The notes under the pieces are model-generated. The model was not told the DNA's origin, ran no database searches, and saw only the letters and a program-made list of their open reading frames with translations. This document shows positions 47,730 to 59,714 of a stretch of 64,000 nucleotides of DNA, in pieces. Made by a program: the position numbers and the translations under genes. Source of the DNA: Typhlomys cinereus (taxonomy: Eukaryota; Chordata; Mammalia; Rodentia; Platacanthomyidae); NCBI GenBank assembly GCA_023101885.1, contig JALPQD010000396.1, positions 943,339-1,007,338 on the forward strand, read 5' to 3'. Numbering within the stretch: the stretch's first letter is position 1; every line of letters starts with the position of its first letter.

Positions 47730-49440
47730 TTATGTGGTGCTTAACATAAGGACTTTGATTGCTATTGATTTTTACCTCAGAAGCAAGCCATCTCAGTTCT
47801 CACTTAGGCCTCCTCCCTTAATTGTGAGCTTACTTATTTATGAGATATTGCATTTGCTTTGAAAGTACTTTCATAATTATCATGCAAAAGGTGTTAAGCC
47901 TCCACTCTTATAAATGCTATGATTTGTGGTTCACTCTTGAGAGTCAGGGAGGGTTTTTCTGAATAAGCCTCAACTGGGAGGTGTGAGCAACAGAGAGAGG
48001 AGGAGCAGGGTAAAGTGCCTTCTGGGTGCAGGGCACAGGATGTGAAAAAGTCCTTGTGGTAGGAGGAACCGAGACACACGAGGGACTTAAAGAGACTTTT
48101 GAGGACAGAACAAGGTAACAACAGGAAGAACAGTGTTTTGGTGTGGGATGGCTCAGATCAGAATGCGAGCCTCGTATGCAATTTCATTTCATCGGCAGAG
48201 ATGTGGTTGGTTCCCCAGGAGCTTTAACCAGTGTAGACAGAGGGAGAGAAGTGGTGCACACAGGACCTGGATAGAGCAGAGGATGCTTTAAAGAGTCAGG
48301 GTGAGCTTCAGGAAAGACCAGAGACAATGAGGATGCAGGCATACTGGTTGCAAAGCTATTCCCAGAGGTCAAGGAGGATACAGAAATTTTAGAATAGATA
48401 AAGAGTATTGGAGGCAAAAGAACAGGCAGATCTGAAAAAGTTTCAGAAAACAAAGTCACAAAGATTTCACATCATCACTGCCAAGGACAAACACTTACGC
48501 TTCTCACAGAAGAAAAAGGCCAGCTCTGGGCCATCTTTCAGTAAGATGTGAACAATCAGATATGTTTTTATAAAGAGCTGAGCATAATCTATTTTTAACA
48601 GTAATTTTTTTGACAATTGGTCTAATCAAAACTCATTAGTCATGTTTTTGTCTGGACCCAGGAAATGGAGAACACATCTAGATACAAGTTTGGATCCATT
48701 GCCTATGTCTGAGGCACAAAACAGACACATTAGCCCTGGTAAAGGAGTCTCATCCAACAGAGCCTTTCTGACCTTTTGAATGTGGTAAGTGGACAAAATC
48801 CACCACAAGCAAGCCCTGTCACTCAATCCTTCCTCTCCGAGCTGACTATCTTCTCCAGGAGATGTACTGATCAATTTTATGCCAGGTCACTGTTGTTTGT
48901 TGTTGTCACAAAGCATGTCCTTGTATTTAATAACAGATTTAGCAATATGAAATTAACAAAAAGATATTGAAAGTTCATATGTAAATTACAGTTATGAGTC
49001 TGTGCCTATGTATTTGTGATTTGCTGTCTTAAATATTTTGCAAAAACACATTTTAACTTTTTCTCATAATTGTTTTAGCTATGCTTTCGAAGAATAAAAT
49101 TTGCATCTTCCTCACTTTTCTTACTTTTACTTGCTTGTATGTCTCTTCCTCCCTTCCTACTCTCTTTTTCTTTGTTTTTCTCCCTTTCCCAATCATTTTG
49201 AAATTTTATTTATATACAGCAATTTTCTAGAGAACACCAAGATACAACAAATTAGTTAATTTCAAAGATGTTAGAAATCAATTGTGCATTAAAACACTGT
49301 AGGTATCCTTTAAATGGCGTATGATACTGAGGCAGGAAGGGATAGCAGAAGGGAAAGAAGTTTGAGGATGGAAAGAAGCAAGTAAGCAAAGAAGGAAGGA
49401 AGGGTGGAGATAAAATACATTCTAAAGGAAAGTGAAGTTC
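47730..49440. other. Unassigned DNA
   Basis: No recognisable repeat or gene. A purine-rich stretch at 49329-49410 precedes the minisatellite. Confidence 0.4.
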
Positions 49441-49443
49441 CCT

Positions 49444-49624
49444 GTGACTATCTAGACTGTGGATAACATGTATGTGACTATCTAGATTGTGGCTAACATG
49501 CATTTTACTATCTAGACTGTGGATAAACATGCATGTAACTATCTAGACTGTGGATAACATGCATGTGACTTTCTATACTGTGGATAACATGCATGTGACT
49601 ATCTAGACTGTGGATAACATGCAT
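49444..49624. repeat. 30-bp minisatellite, six units
   Basis: Six tandem units of about 30 bp (one of 31), core gactatctagactgtggat. Units at 49444, 49474, 49504, 49535, 49565 and 49595. The first four units differ by a few substitutions each; the last matches the consensus fully. Confidence 0.97.
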
Positions 49625-50585
49625 GGCTAGAAATCGAACTTTTCCAAGGAAGGAAGATAATTTGTTGCTGTCATATAAAAAGTCAGCCTTTTTGTCTACT
49701 TATCTAGGAAGTGATGCAAGGTGCTGAGTCAATTCAGGGAAACTGCAACATTCATGCTGCTAAATCATTTCCCCTTTGACTGTTGAATAAGTCATTGTCT
49801 AAAAAAAACATTTCTGAAAGGGGTTTACTTCTATCAGATAATCAAATCATTAATCAAAACCATTGCATGTCAGTGTGCTGTACTTCAAGGGTGGGTCTAC
49901 TATTTGATTATGTGAATGTGTAGACTTAAAGTTCATGCTGTCACAAGCATATACCAAATCTTTTGGCTCTTCAGACTCAATGTACTCACTCAACTGTGCT
50001 CACACGTTGTGCTGCTCTGCTGTACCTGGCAGAACCAGACAGCCAGCACTGTGGCTCGGACTGTCAGGAAGCTTGGAGAGCAGCTCATGGGGACAACCAT
50101 TAAGGAAATAATGGCAAAAAATAAAAAAAAACAAGTAGAGCTTTTTGTGATCACCATGCAAATAGAAAACGAGACCTCTATTTTACCCATGTTCTCAACA
50201 AGGCAAGAAGGTACCAAAAAGTCACTTAGAAAAAAAGTAAGCTTTGTTATGAGGCATATTGTCAAAACCATTGCTGCATTCTTTATTTTGAGATCACCTT
50301 ACTGATAACAAGGGGCATAGTAGTTATTCACAGAAGAGGAGTAATGTTAGCAACTTCCTGTGACATGATGGGTGACTCAGAAAGCTGACTGAAGTGAGGG
50401 TCTCTGTATCCAAGGAGGCGGAGTTCCATATTCATTACTGAAGGTGTTGGAAGCATTTTTGAGAAGGTGGGGCTCACAGTCATCACTGAAATCATTGGAG
50501 GCTTTATAATCAAGCATGACCTTGAAATAGGTGGTATTTTGATCTGTTACTGATTGATGCTTTTTTCATGTGTAGGTATAGGTTT
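49625..50585. other. Unassigned DNA
   Basis: The open frame at 49916-50305 (129 codons) has no domain I recognise. Its second half is Lys-rich. Without flanking splice or homology support I do not call a gene. Confidence 0.4.
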
Positions 50586-50587
50586 GT

Positions 50588-50588
<1 letters not shown>

Positions 50589-50630
<42 letters not shown>

Positions 50631-50850
50631 GAAGAGGGCATTGTATGTGCCTGTGGAGGTCCAATGTACCTTCTGGAATCACCCTGGATTACTCTACTTC
50701 CTTATTACTTTGTTCTTGAGTTTCCCAGCCTCTGCCTTCTAGGGCTGGAAGTTCAGATTTCCCTATCTATTTTTATGTGAGATCTAGGATCTGAACTCAG
50801 GTCCTTTTGCTTGAGTGGCAAAGGCTTAACCTTGGTATCTCTCCAGCTTC
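50589..50850 (-). mobile_element. tRNA-derived SINE (older form) with (TG)n
   Basis: (TG)n at 50590-50624, body 'tgtgcctgtggaggtccaat' and head complement 'tatctctccagcttc' follow the family. Confidence 0.85.
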
Positions 50851-50859
50851 CAGTAATGC

Positions 50860-52025
50860 CTTCTTTTAAGCACTGTTTTACTAACCCTTTGTAGAAAGGG
50901 CTTATTAACTCCATTATAAGGAAAACGCAGAACAGAAGAATAAGGTAAATGGCTTGCTTTCTCTTTGTTGAATCAGGAGCTTACAGATTTTGTGAAACTG
51001 AAATATATGCAAGTTGTGAAAAAGACATCAAGCAGATTTCAGCACTTGGAAATTGTCTTGTAATATTTAAGTCAGTGTTTGCCTGCTTTGTCATATTTGT
51101 GCATGAGTGGGTGTAAGCATGTATTATTGTTCATGCTGAATTACTTACCTCCAAGTAACCGATATCTTATATCACTTTCCACTGTACTGGGTTACATTTG
51201 AGACTAGAAGCCAGAGCTCTGCACTTTAAATTGTCAGAGTATTTGGTGAAAAATATTCAAAAGAAACACATAGAAATGTATTCTCCAGTTTTCCCTTGTT
51301 CATTCATAAGAGAAACTAGACTGTTCTCCAAAGTCTTGGTGAGAGATAACATTTGAGATACACAAAGGCACAGATTTCATCCAGAAAGACAGCCCCACAT
51401 CATAAGGTTAAGTAAGTCAGCTTTATTCTTAGAAGGTGTAACTGTGACTGACCTAGAAACCCATATAGATGATCCTTCTCTCACTTTACTGAGAGGCATG
51501 ATTAGATAGAATGTTCTTTTTCTGTGCCATGTATTCAATATTCGAGATAGTTGTATAACAAATAGCTTTTATTGAACTGAATTCCAATAAGCAAATTAAA
51601 CAAGGTAAAGATGCATCTAAAAACCAATGTATCCTAACCTAATCCCCAGCTTGTGATCTCTTCTTTCAAAGACTGATTGTCCTGTTTCCTAAAAGAGACT
51701 GATTGAGCAGTCAATCTTCACGTAAAGTGAACCCTGCTGGAAATCCCATGATCTGTCCTGAGAGGATTTGTTCCATTCCCTTTTACTATTTTGTAAAGCT
51801 CATCTAAGTTACTAGGGTAGCATTTGGTAAATTGTAAGAGGTGTGACAACTGCTCATTGTGCGATTCACTTATTTTCCAATGAGCCCAGCTGCGTGTTTT
51901 CATAGCATCCACTAGAGGAGAAGTTTAGTAAAGTGATTTGGAAAATAGTTTTGAAGGATAAGTGTGAGGCCCAAGACTGGCTTGGTGAGTTTGGGCAGCC
52001 ATTTAAACTTACTTTATTTAAGTCA
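50860..52025. other. Unassigned DNA
   Basis: Nothing recognisable. Confidence 0.4.
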
Positions 52026-52029
52026 CAAA

Positions 52030-52230
52030 ACCAGTATTGAAGATATTAACATGTTCCAAGCACTTACTGTTTATACAGAAGTGCTCTAACCATTTACATT
52101 AAACCTTTTCCCCTTGCTCCAGCCCTAAAAAGAGCCTATTATCATGATATTTGCCTTTTAGATGAAGATATGAAGGTACAAAGGAGTTAGGTAAATTGTT
52201 CAAGATTACTCAGTATAATTATCCCATCAT
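52030..52230 (+). repeat. MIR SINE relic
   Basis: 'ccaagcacttactgtttata', 'cctattatcatgatatttgc' and 'ggagttaggtaaattgttca' follow the MIR order on the plus strand. Confidence 0.7.
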
Positions 52231-52239
52231 TAAGTAAAA

Positions 52240-53590
52240 TGTTGACAGTTTGTTCATCATGAATTTATTTCAACTTTAAAAATATTGACTTAACATGTTA
52301 TTTATTTTTGATTGATGAGTTAGGTAGTACTTCCTTATTACATACACAAGAGAAGCAAGTATCTTGCCTGGTTCACTCTTGTCCTGTCCTTGAATTAATT
52401 ATCACTAAGAATTGTGAAAGTTAAATGTGATTCATGCGAAATTCATGGCACTGCTAAACCCTATTAAATGATAGCCATTTTATCGTTTTATCATGAAAAT
52501 AAGAAAAAAACAAAAATTTGTAATTTTTCTAAATAAGTGCATAATGAAAGTGTCAAGAATTTATATAGATACTGATTCTTCATATAAAACTTCTACCTTT
52601 ATACCTGTAAGTGTACACTGCTCTTTTCCAAACTTTTATGTAATATTCTTATATTAAAGTGAATTAAAGATGTTTGCTGCCAGGACCAGCTGACAAATCC
52701 TGAGAACTTTCTGTTGTCTTAGGGCACTTGCTTAGGAAACTCCTGGTAATTGCATCAAGGAGGTACTTTTCAGCTTCTGCTGTGATGTGCGTACTCAGCC
52801 TTCTCTACCTTCCCTTCTACAACCAAAGTGATGAGGGGGATAGAGAGAAAGTAGACTATTGACCCTCTCTGAAGAACCCATAATGTTTGTAGCTTCTGTT
52901 GGCAGCTAAATCAGAGATACCCAGGGACACCTAGCAGTGATAGGAATTTAAAACTTCTCTTTATTCTTTGTTGCTTTCATGTCTTTGAATTTGTCTGAAA
53001 AATGCAAGTGTTAATTTTGCAGCTTGATTTATGAAGTGGCATTTAAAAATCAAAACCTCTGAGGCTTTAATTTGGAGGTATTGGGTTTCCATTTTCTCTA
53101 ATGTAAACTCCTGGAAAACTCAGAAAAGTCATTGTAATCTGTTTTGTCAAATGTTTTCATATCAAGGAGTTTTGTTTGCAGTTCGTGCTTCATAATTAAT
53201 CCGATTTTATCTTTTCATTTTTTAGATTTTGTTAGTTCTTCATTATGGAATGACAGTTCACATAGTGTGAAAGTCAGCTCTCCTGATTTTCCAGAAATAG
53301 AACATGGTCTTATATGACTCCTAAAGTCAGCAGCTCATACTCATGTCCCTGCATAGGAAGGATGCCTTTAAAATGCATATCTTTTGGAAGAAAAAATGGC
53401 AGTAGTAAAGAGACTACACAACTAAAATAAGTAGTCATGGTAAAATACCTTGTCTTATTCTTTCATCTGAAAAATAATATTCAATGCTACCAACTTTCTT
53501 GTTGGTCTAATGCTGTAAGATAAATTCAACCACTTAAGTATTTTGAATTTTTGTCTTTTTTCTCTATTTTACTGGCATTTCTCATTTTTC
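52240..53590. other. Unassigned DNA
   Basis: No recognisable repeat or gene. Confidence 0.4.
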
Positions 53591-53594
53591 TTTT

Positions 53595-54145
53595 CATGTA
53601 TATGTATGTACACATGTATGCATGTGTGTGTGTGCACCTATGTGTGTAGTACAGGTGCACATGTATGTGTAGGTGGGTAAAGGTTCATATCTCCTTCCAA
53701 TACACTCCCGCTTTCTTGTCTTTAAATGTTGTATTTTATGTATTAATAGGAGAGGAGAGAGGGGAGAACTGACATACAATGAATGTCACAGTGAGCACAT
53801 GGGAGTCCAAGGATAGCTTGCAGGTGTTGGTTCTCTCCTAACACTATGTGGGCTTCAGGATGAAATGCAGGACACTGGCTTCAAGTGCAGGTGTCTTTAT
53901 ACACTTAGCCATTTTGCTGACACCACCTTTTTATACTTTTGAAGCAGGGTCTTTCAAATCTAACCCAGAGCTACAAACAGGGCTAGTCTTGCTATCCAGC
54001 TTACTATGGAGAGTCTTTGTCTTTGCCTTTGGTGGCTGGAATTTCAGGTGGGATATTATGCCCACCTGGCATTTTTGTGGCTTCTGGAGATTTGAACTGG
54101 TCCTCTTGCTTGCAAGAGAAGTGCTTTAACCAGGGTTCTTTCCAT
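53595..54145 (-). mobile_element. Cluster of SINE fragments (B3-like and B4-like)
   Basis: A GT-rich stretch (53595-53675) is followed by a B3-like part (about 53745-53930: 'tgcaggtgttggttctctcc', 'gggcttcagg'). After it comes a B4-like part (53935-54145: 'gaagcagggtctttcaaatc', 'ggcttctggagatttgaact'). Confidence 0.55.
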
Positions 54146-54329
54146 AACCCTCAGTAGTTCTTGTTTTTAAGTCAAAATAATATACTCATCAATATGAAGG
54201 AATTACATTTAATTTCTACATAATAACCAAAGCTGCTTATATAATACAAGTGCATTAAATTGATTAGCTTCTGTAAGTTAACATTTTCTAGTCATAAATG
54301 TCACCTGAGGGCTAACAAGATTGAGAAAG

Positions 54330-54530
54330 GAACCAGGTTTCCTGGCTTTCAGTCTAACAAGCATCTTGACATTGAACAAGTTATTTCATCTTTCTAAGAC
54401 TCCATTTCATCCTTCATTAAATGGGATTAAGGATAATATGTGCTTCTTAGCATCTCTTTGAGGAACAAAGAAATTAATGCATTAAAGCACATCACTAAGT
54501 CTGACACAGAGAGATTAATCTGCAAATGTG
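54330..54530 (-). repeat. MIR SINE
   Basis: 'gaacaagttatttcatcttt', 'gactccatttcatccttcat' and 'aaatgggattaaggataata' match the MIR core in reverse orientation. Confidence 0.8.
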
Positions 54531-54534
54531 AGCT

Positions 54535-55295
54535 ACTATACCCAAATGCCAGCTCAACATGATTTAGTTAATAAGGGCCTGAATATATGACAATAAACAG
54601 TAGTCCCATTGAATTATATCATTCAGTGATATAATTGGATTAATAGTGCCATCCATTATTTTCCCATAAGATCTCTTAACAGCGCAGTTCTCAAGACAAA
54701 CAGTTGTTTAGCATCACAGGACTCAGGAAATAGTCGAAACTGGATGAAGTGGTTTCGGGATAGCATAGTGAAAACATAAAATAAATTCTGATGCCAATGT
54801 GGCACAAGAGGAAAGTTCATAGCCTGCGAACTTTGTATGTAGCACTGAATAATGAAGATCACATTTAGTTTATTATGGCATGACTGCCAAATACCATATC
54901 ATTGAATATAGATTTCAATTTAAAATTTATTCATGCAGTCATTCATTTACATATACTTCCATACAAAAGAATATAGAAGATAATTATTTTCTTTTTAAAT
55001 AATTTTTTTCTGTTTTTTGGTATTTATTATTATTATTTAGTTTTACAAGCATATTGAATGCTAATCCTTGCTTCCCTCCATCCCTCCTCCTTCCCATCTT
55101 CCTCCCTTCCCCTCATCAATCTATTCCACTCCCTCCCATTCTCCTGCCTGACTGCTTCTATGGACCCTAGGGTTACTTCTGACTTGTCTACTCTTGTGGG
55201 AGTTCAGGCCTCTGTGGCATACCAAATTGCTCTCCTTGGGCCACTCCAGTGATTGGGGCATTTCCCTTTGCTCATCCAGCTCTTTGTCCAATATT
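54535..55295. other. Unassigned DNA with short C/T-rich stretch
   Basis: The stretch 55075-55145 is C/T-rich; nothing else recognised. Confidence 0.4.
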
Positions 55296-55304
55296 TTATT
55301 CGTT

Positions 55305-55309
55305 TGTTT

Positions 55310-55340
<31 letters not shown>

Positions 55341-55675
55341 TCATGCAAATGTGCCATGGCCTAGTGGTGGAGGTCAGAGGACAACTTTCAGACGTTAGTT
55401 CTATCTTTCTACCATGTGAGCTTTCAGTGACTGAACTCATATTGTCAGGTTTGTGAAGTTACCTTACCTATTGAGCTATCTTTATTTATATAGAGTGAGG
55501 AGGGAGAGAGAGAAGAGAATGCATGGCTCATGTGTGGAGAAGGTTGGAAGACAACTTTCACAGTCAGATCTTTCCTTCTCTCCTTCCACTACGTGAGTTC
55601 TGGGGCTCCAACTCAGGTTGTCAGGTATTGAGAGCAGCTACTTCAGCTGCTAAGCCATCTTGCTGGGTCCACAAA
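55305..55675 (-). mobile_element. Two tandem B3-like SINEs with (GA)n
   Basis: (GA)n at 55314-55340 leads a B3-like copy (to about 55475: 'ggtcagaggacaactttcag', 'cctattgagctatctt'). A second copy in the same orientation follows at 55480-55675 ('ggaagacaactttcacagtc', 'ctgctaagccatcttgctgg'). Confidence 0.75.
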
Positions 55676-55689
55676 GATAATTCTTACAT

Positions 55690-56075
55690 TTTCTATATGC
55701 AAGAGCTAGAGGACAGGTAGAGCTCAATTTAAATCACATTTCACTTGAGTTAGGTCTCCTCTTATAGATGAAACACAAGGTTTCTATAGATTACAAAGTA
55801 ACATCTGTAAAGGAAGGTGAGATATTACATTTCAGTTTATGCTAATTCGTTATCAAGTATGTAGAGATTAGCTCAGACCCTTGCTGTTAAAAAAAGTTCT
55901 CTTGCACATTTATCAGGGTGACTGGCATGACAAAGCAGTTAATAAGTGCTTATTAAATGAACAAATCAGAACAAGTTACATGCTTGGAATGAAAACAAGT
56001 GATAGAACAGACAGAAATGTCCCTTTTGTTGGAAGGTCTCTGGGCAGGTTGGAGGAGAGCTTGGAAAAGCAAAGC
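55690..56075. other. Unassigned DNA
   Basis: Nothing recognisable. Confidence 0.4.
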
Positions 56076-56077
56076 TA

Positions 56078-56560
56078 TTATTAGGGTTTTCCAGAGAACA
56101 TACCAGGTCTGCTATCCTTCTCTTACCTACCTACTTACCAGCCTTCTGTCTATCCATGTCCTGCTGGATTATGGGTATAGAAAGATAGCGACAGAGCAGG
56201 AGACTACACAGACTGTAGAAACTGACCCACACAGTCATGGAGATAGAGAGGGTCTGCACTCTGCCAACTGTGAACTAGAGAGCCAGGGCAGCTGGAGAAG
56301 ATGTTTAGTCTAAGTACAAAAGTTCTGAACACCATAAGCACCAATGTCAATGGGCAGAAGAAGAGGTTGTCCTGCTCAAACCCAGAATACAAGTTCCTTT
56401 CTTCAGCCAACTTGTTTTTATAGGGCTTCAGGAGGTGAGTTTAAATGCTGCAATCATGAGGGCAGCCATCTTTACTCAGGCTGCAGATTCAAGTCTCAAT
56501 ACTTCTGGAGACTCCCTACAGTGGCCAAATGGGTATCTGCATACCCCTGTACTCAAGTAA
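56078..56560 (-). mobile_element. Solo LTR, ERVL/MaLR type
   Basis: On the minus strand a TATAAAAA box (complement of 56415-56423) lies inside, and the 3' end reads tctggaaaaccctaataa (complement of 56081-56098), the end typical of MT2/MLT2-type LTRs. No internal retroviral sequence is seen on either side, so it is a solo LTR. The left and right limits are approximate. Confidence 0.7.
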
Positions 56561-56703
56561 TTCAACACATAAAATTAAACTTGTCAAGTGGTATATAATT
56601 CCATTAAGAAAGCTTAATTATTGTTGTGCTATATATACTATGTTTAAATTTATTTTCATTGACCTTATATGTTTTAACTTTCTTTTAACTTTCTCCTATC
56701 CTT

Positions 56704-56965
56704 TTTTTAATACATTTTTTATTATTTCTGCTCATACAAACTTTTTTTAACTTCTTTTTTTATTAAAAATTTAATTATACATTTTAAAATTTTTTTACCA
56801 GTTCCCTCCCTCCCCCCTCCTCCCCCTGAACCCCCACTTCCCCCAGAACCCCCTCCTTCCCCCTCCCCATCTCCCAGTGCTCCCCCCCAATTCCCAGAGA
56901 GTCCTTTATTGTGTACGCCTAACTCTCCACTGGGTCCTCCTCTCCGATGACATATAAGGACCCAG
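56704..56965 (-). mobile_element. L1 3' end, main part of a second 5'-inverted insertion
   Basis: On the minus strand it matches the reference L1 from about 7996 to the end, with the C-rich complement of the G tract at 56803-56890. Its tail region is longer than the reference: it has the reference tail type and then a TTTGTATGAGC block. It shares a 16-bp target-site duplication, actttctcctatcctt, at 56688-56703 and 57182-57197, with the segment below. Confidence 0.95.
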
Positions 56966-57181
56966 GAGCAACGATTTGCAAGATTCTCAACAATAGTTGG
57001 GGCCAAAGCAATCGTAATGGGACTTTGCATGCCCTGCGCAATGTCCAGTGCACTGTTGCCCTCATAAGTCTAGCATCTGTTAAGGGCACCGAGACCCCTG
57101 GAGGCAAGGGATTGACAGCCATAGTAGTGATCTTATGCTTAAGGGGAACAAGAGAAAGGGCTTATGGAAATGCCACTGGGT
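56966..57181 (+). mobile_element. Inverted 5' segment of the same L1 insertion
   Basis: It matches reference positions about 7789-8001 in plus orientation, opposite to 56704-56965. The two segments overlap by 6 nt in L1 coordinates (7996-8001) and share a 2-nt microhomology at the junction (56964-56965). Confidence 0.95.
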
Positions 57182-57197
57182 ACTTTCTCCTATCCTT

Positions 57198-58970
57198 GAA
57201 CACTCAGAGAAATAAACTTTGAAATCACTTAAAGCAGATGCTTTACTTGATATTATATGGATTGATTTCTTATTACAAAACTTTGAAAAACATTTTAACT
57301 TCTTTCCTTTTTTTAAATTGTATTGTTATTTTTATGAAAGTAGCACAATAGTCAATTTTTTCTGTAATTCTGTATAAAACTTGTGAAAAATAGAGCAATT
57401 ATTTAAAGCATGTCATCTTCATTACTCTTGTTTTTTCCAAAATAAGCCATTATTGCTTTGCAATAATTCACTACTTTTTCTTCTAATGAATTCAGATATT
57501 TGTTGCCAAGATTTCTTAGACTTGTTCATTATTTATGATTTTCTCACTATGTAATATGAGGATTGGTATTGTTCATTTCTTGCCCTTTTACCTCTCATAG
57601 CACAGCTCTGGTATACTGAAAATAATTTCACAATACCTTTTTTCTAGGTCAATACTCTATTCTTGTCTTACTAAAAGTAAATAAATGTAGAATTTATACT
57701 ATATCATTTTTAATTCCCTATTCAAATCACCATCTCACGGCTTAAATAATTGTTATTCTCTTTCAATACTTTCATATGCATTTGTTACTGATTCAATTCT
57801 GAATTTTACCTCCCTTGCAGGAGTGCAGATTTTCTCACAGAGCACCCAAACATTTGGATCCCTAGACAATCTCCTGATCTGTTCCAGGATTTGCCCTTCA
57901 CTGAAACCCTGGGAGTTTTCCAATTTTTCTTATGTTGGATCTTTGTTTCTCTAGCTCCACAACTATCTCTTCATTTACTTGCTGTTTTGGTGAGATAATT
58001 TTCCAATCTATTTGTTGTGAATAGTGCAGAGAAAGTAAATTATTTGAGATATTGCATAGCTGAGAATTATCTCACAATAATAAAAATATTGTCTTGTGGT
58101 TTTCAAAGTGATTTTAGATAGTCAATACCCTTCAAATAAATTCTTTACTCTTTACTCTTTGAATGAATGATTTTAGACTTCTCATCTCTCTTACTTTCTC
58201 TTCCTCACTGTCTCTTCCTCTCAATTTGTTATATCAACTATCTGCTGTCCGTTCTTCAAATTTTTATTGTGTGGTGCTGTGAATGCATCTCGATATATTT
58301 TACAGTACATTTTGTCATTACTTTAAATTAAGCAACCAATGCCCTTCAATTTTGTAAAATTTTTAATTACTTTTTTATTTTTTGTCTCTTTTTTGCCTTT
58401 TTCTAGACTTATTATTTAGAGTCTAGACTTTGTGGAATGATTTCATTTACTTTAATCACTTCTTTCTAGGTTGCCCATCATTTTTTTTTTTTGCTTCGCT
58501 TTCTGGAGACTTCCTTATTATTATTCTTAAATTCATTTATTGAATAACAAGCATTTCTGAGAGGAGAAAAGTGGAAAATTGCTGATCTGGGATTCCCTCC
58601 AAGATGTAACAATAGTAAACTTAAAGACAACCAAATAAGACAAAAACATAATACAAGTAAAGATTGAAGTAGAAAGTAATCATGTACAGGAGGCAACATC
58701 ACAGTAGAGACCTAGCTTTTTATTCTTTTATCAAAATTAGGTAAAACATTAAAAAAAGTGATAGATATCTTAGGACATCTGACAAGAGGGAGAGGAAGTA
58801 TCAGAAATATGAATATCTCATCAGTATAGCTCCTACACACATTAAAAGATAATGTAAGAATGGTACAAAATTCTGATTACATTTAGATTAGATGATCAGT
58901 TTCCTATCTGACCAACAAGAGAGGAAGAACTAGAAATTCTAAAATAATGTGTAGTTTTTAGTTTTTATAA
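57198..58970. other. Unassigned AT-rich DNA
   Basis: No recognisable repeat or gene. T-rich low complexity occurs at 58370-58395 and 58480-58492. Confidence 0.45.
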
Positions 58971-58974
58971 ATAA

Positions 58975-59098
58975 ATTCAACTTGCCACAGCTTGTAATTC
59001 CGTCTAGTTGGAAGTCATAGGTGGGAGGATTATTTGAACCCAGAAATTTGAAGCTAGCATGAACAACATAGTAAGACCCTGTCTCAAAAGTGAAAAAA
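58975..59098 (+). mobile_element. B1/Alu-like (7SL-derived) SINE
   Basis: Monomer order is clear: 'cagcttgtaattccgtctag', 'ggtgggaggattatttgaac', 'gcatgaacaacatagtaaga', 'ccctgtctcaaaagtgaaaa'. Confidence 0.85.
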
Positions 59099-59374
59099 TT
59101 AGAAAATACTGTTCATCTGACAATATTGAAAGAATCAAAGGACACAAAATGGGAGAAGACATTTACACTTCATAAAAACCTAAAAATATTATGTAGAAAG
59201 TAAGGAAATTTTAAAAGTAACCGAGAAAATCAGATGAGCAAATAGACTGAGTCTATTATGAGATACTTTAACTCTTGTAATTATGCAAAATAGTCACAAT
59301 TTCATTGCCCATCTAAAATGCAGATTAAAACCGTGATAAGATCCTCAATATACTCACCAGAATCATTTAAAAAT

Positions 59375-59570
59375 GTAATATTTCATTTATTTATTTTGGA
59401 GAGAAAGAGAGACAGAGAGGGAACAAATGAGCCATAGCATGTGTGTGGAAGTCAGAGGACAACTTTCAGAAGTTGGTCCCTTCTACTTTGTGGACTCCAT
59501 GGTTGAAATCAGGTTGCCTGGTTTGTACACAATGGTCTTTATCCACTAAACCATCTTGTCAGCTCCAGAA
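59375..59570 (-). mobile_element. B3-like SINE
   Basis: 'gagagaaagagagacagaga', 'gtcagaggacaactttcaga', 'ggtccctt', 'ctaaaccatcttgtcagctc' give B3 in reverse orientation. Confidence 0.75.
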
Positions 59571-59714
59571 TGGTTAAAAATTGTACAATGACAATATAAA
59601 GTTCAGATGAGGACATGAAACAGTAGGGAATCTCTTACTCTGATATTACAACAGGCTGTCTCAACTCCTTCAGAGGCATTTGGCAGTGGCTGGGAATTTG
59701 AGTCTGCCTTAATT

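Noticed and set aside
49444..49624. Possible CRISPR-like array
   Set aside because: The units are contiguous tandem repeats without spacers, in vertebrate DNA; it is a minisatellite.
49916..50305. 129-codon open frame with Lys-rich second half
   Set aside because: No family recognised and no supporting context. It could be a chance frame.
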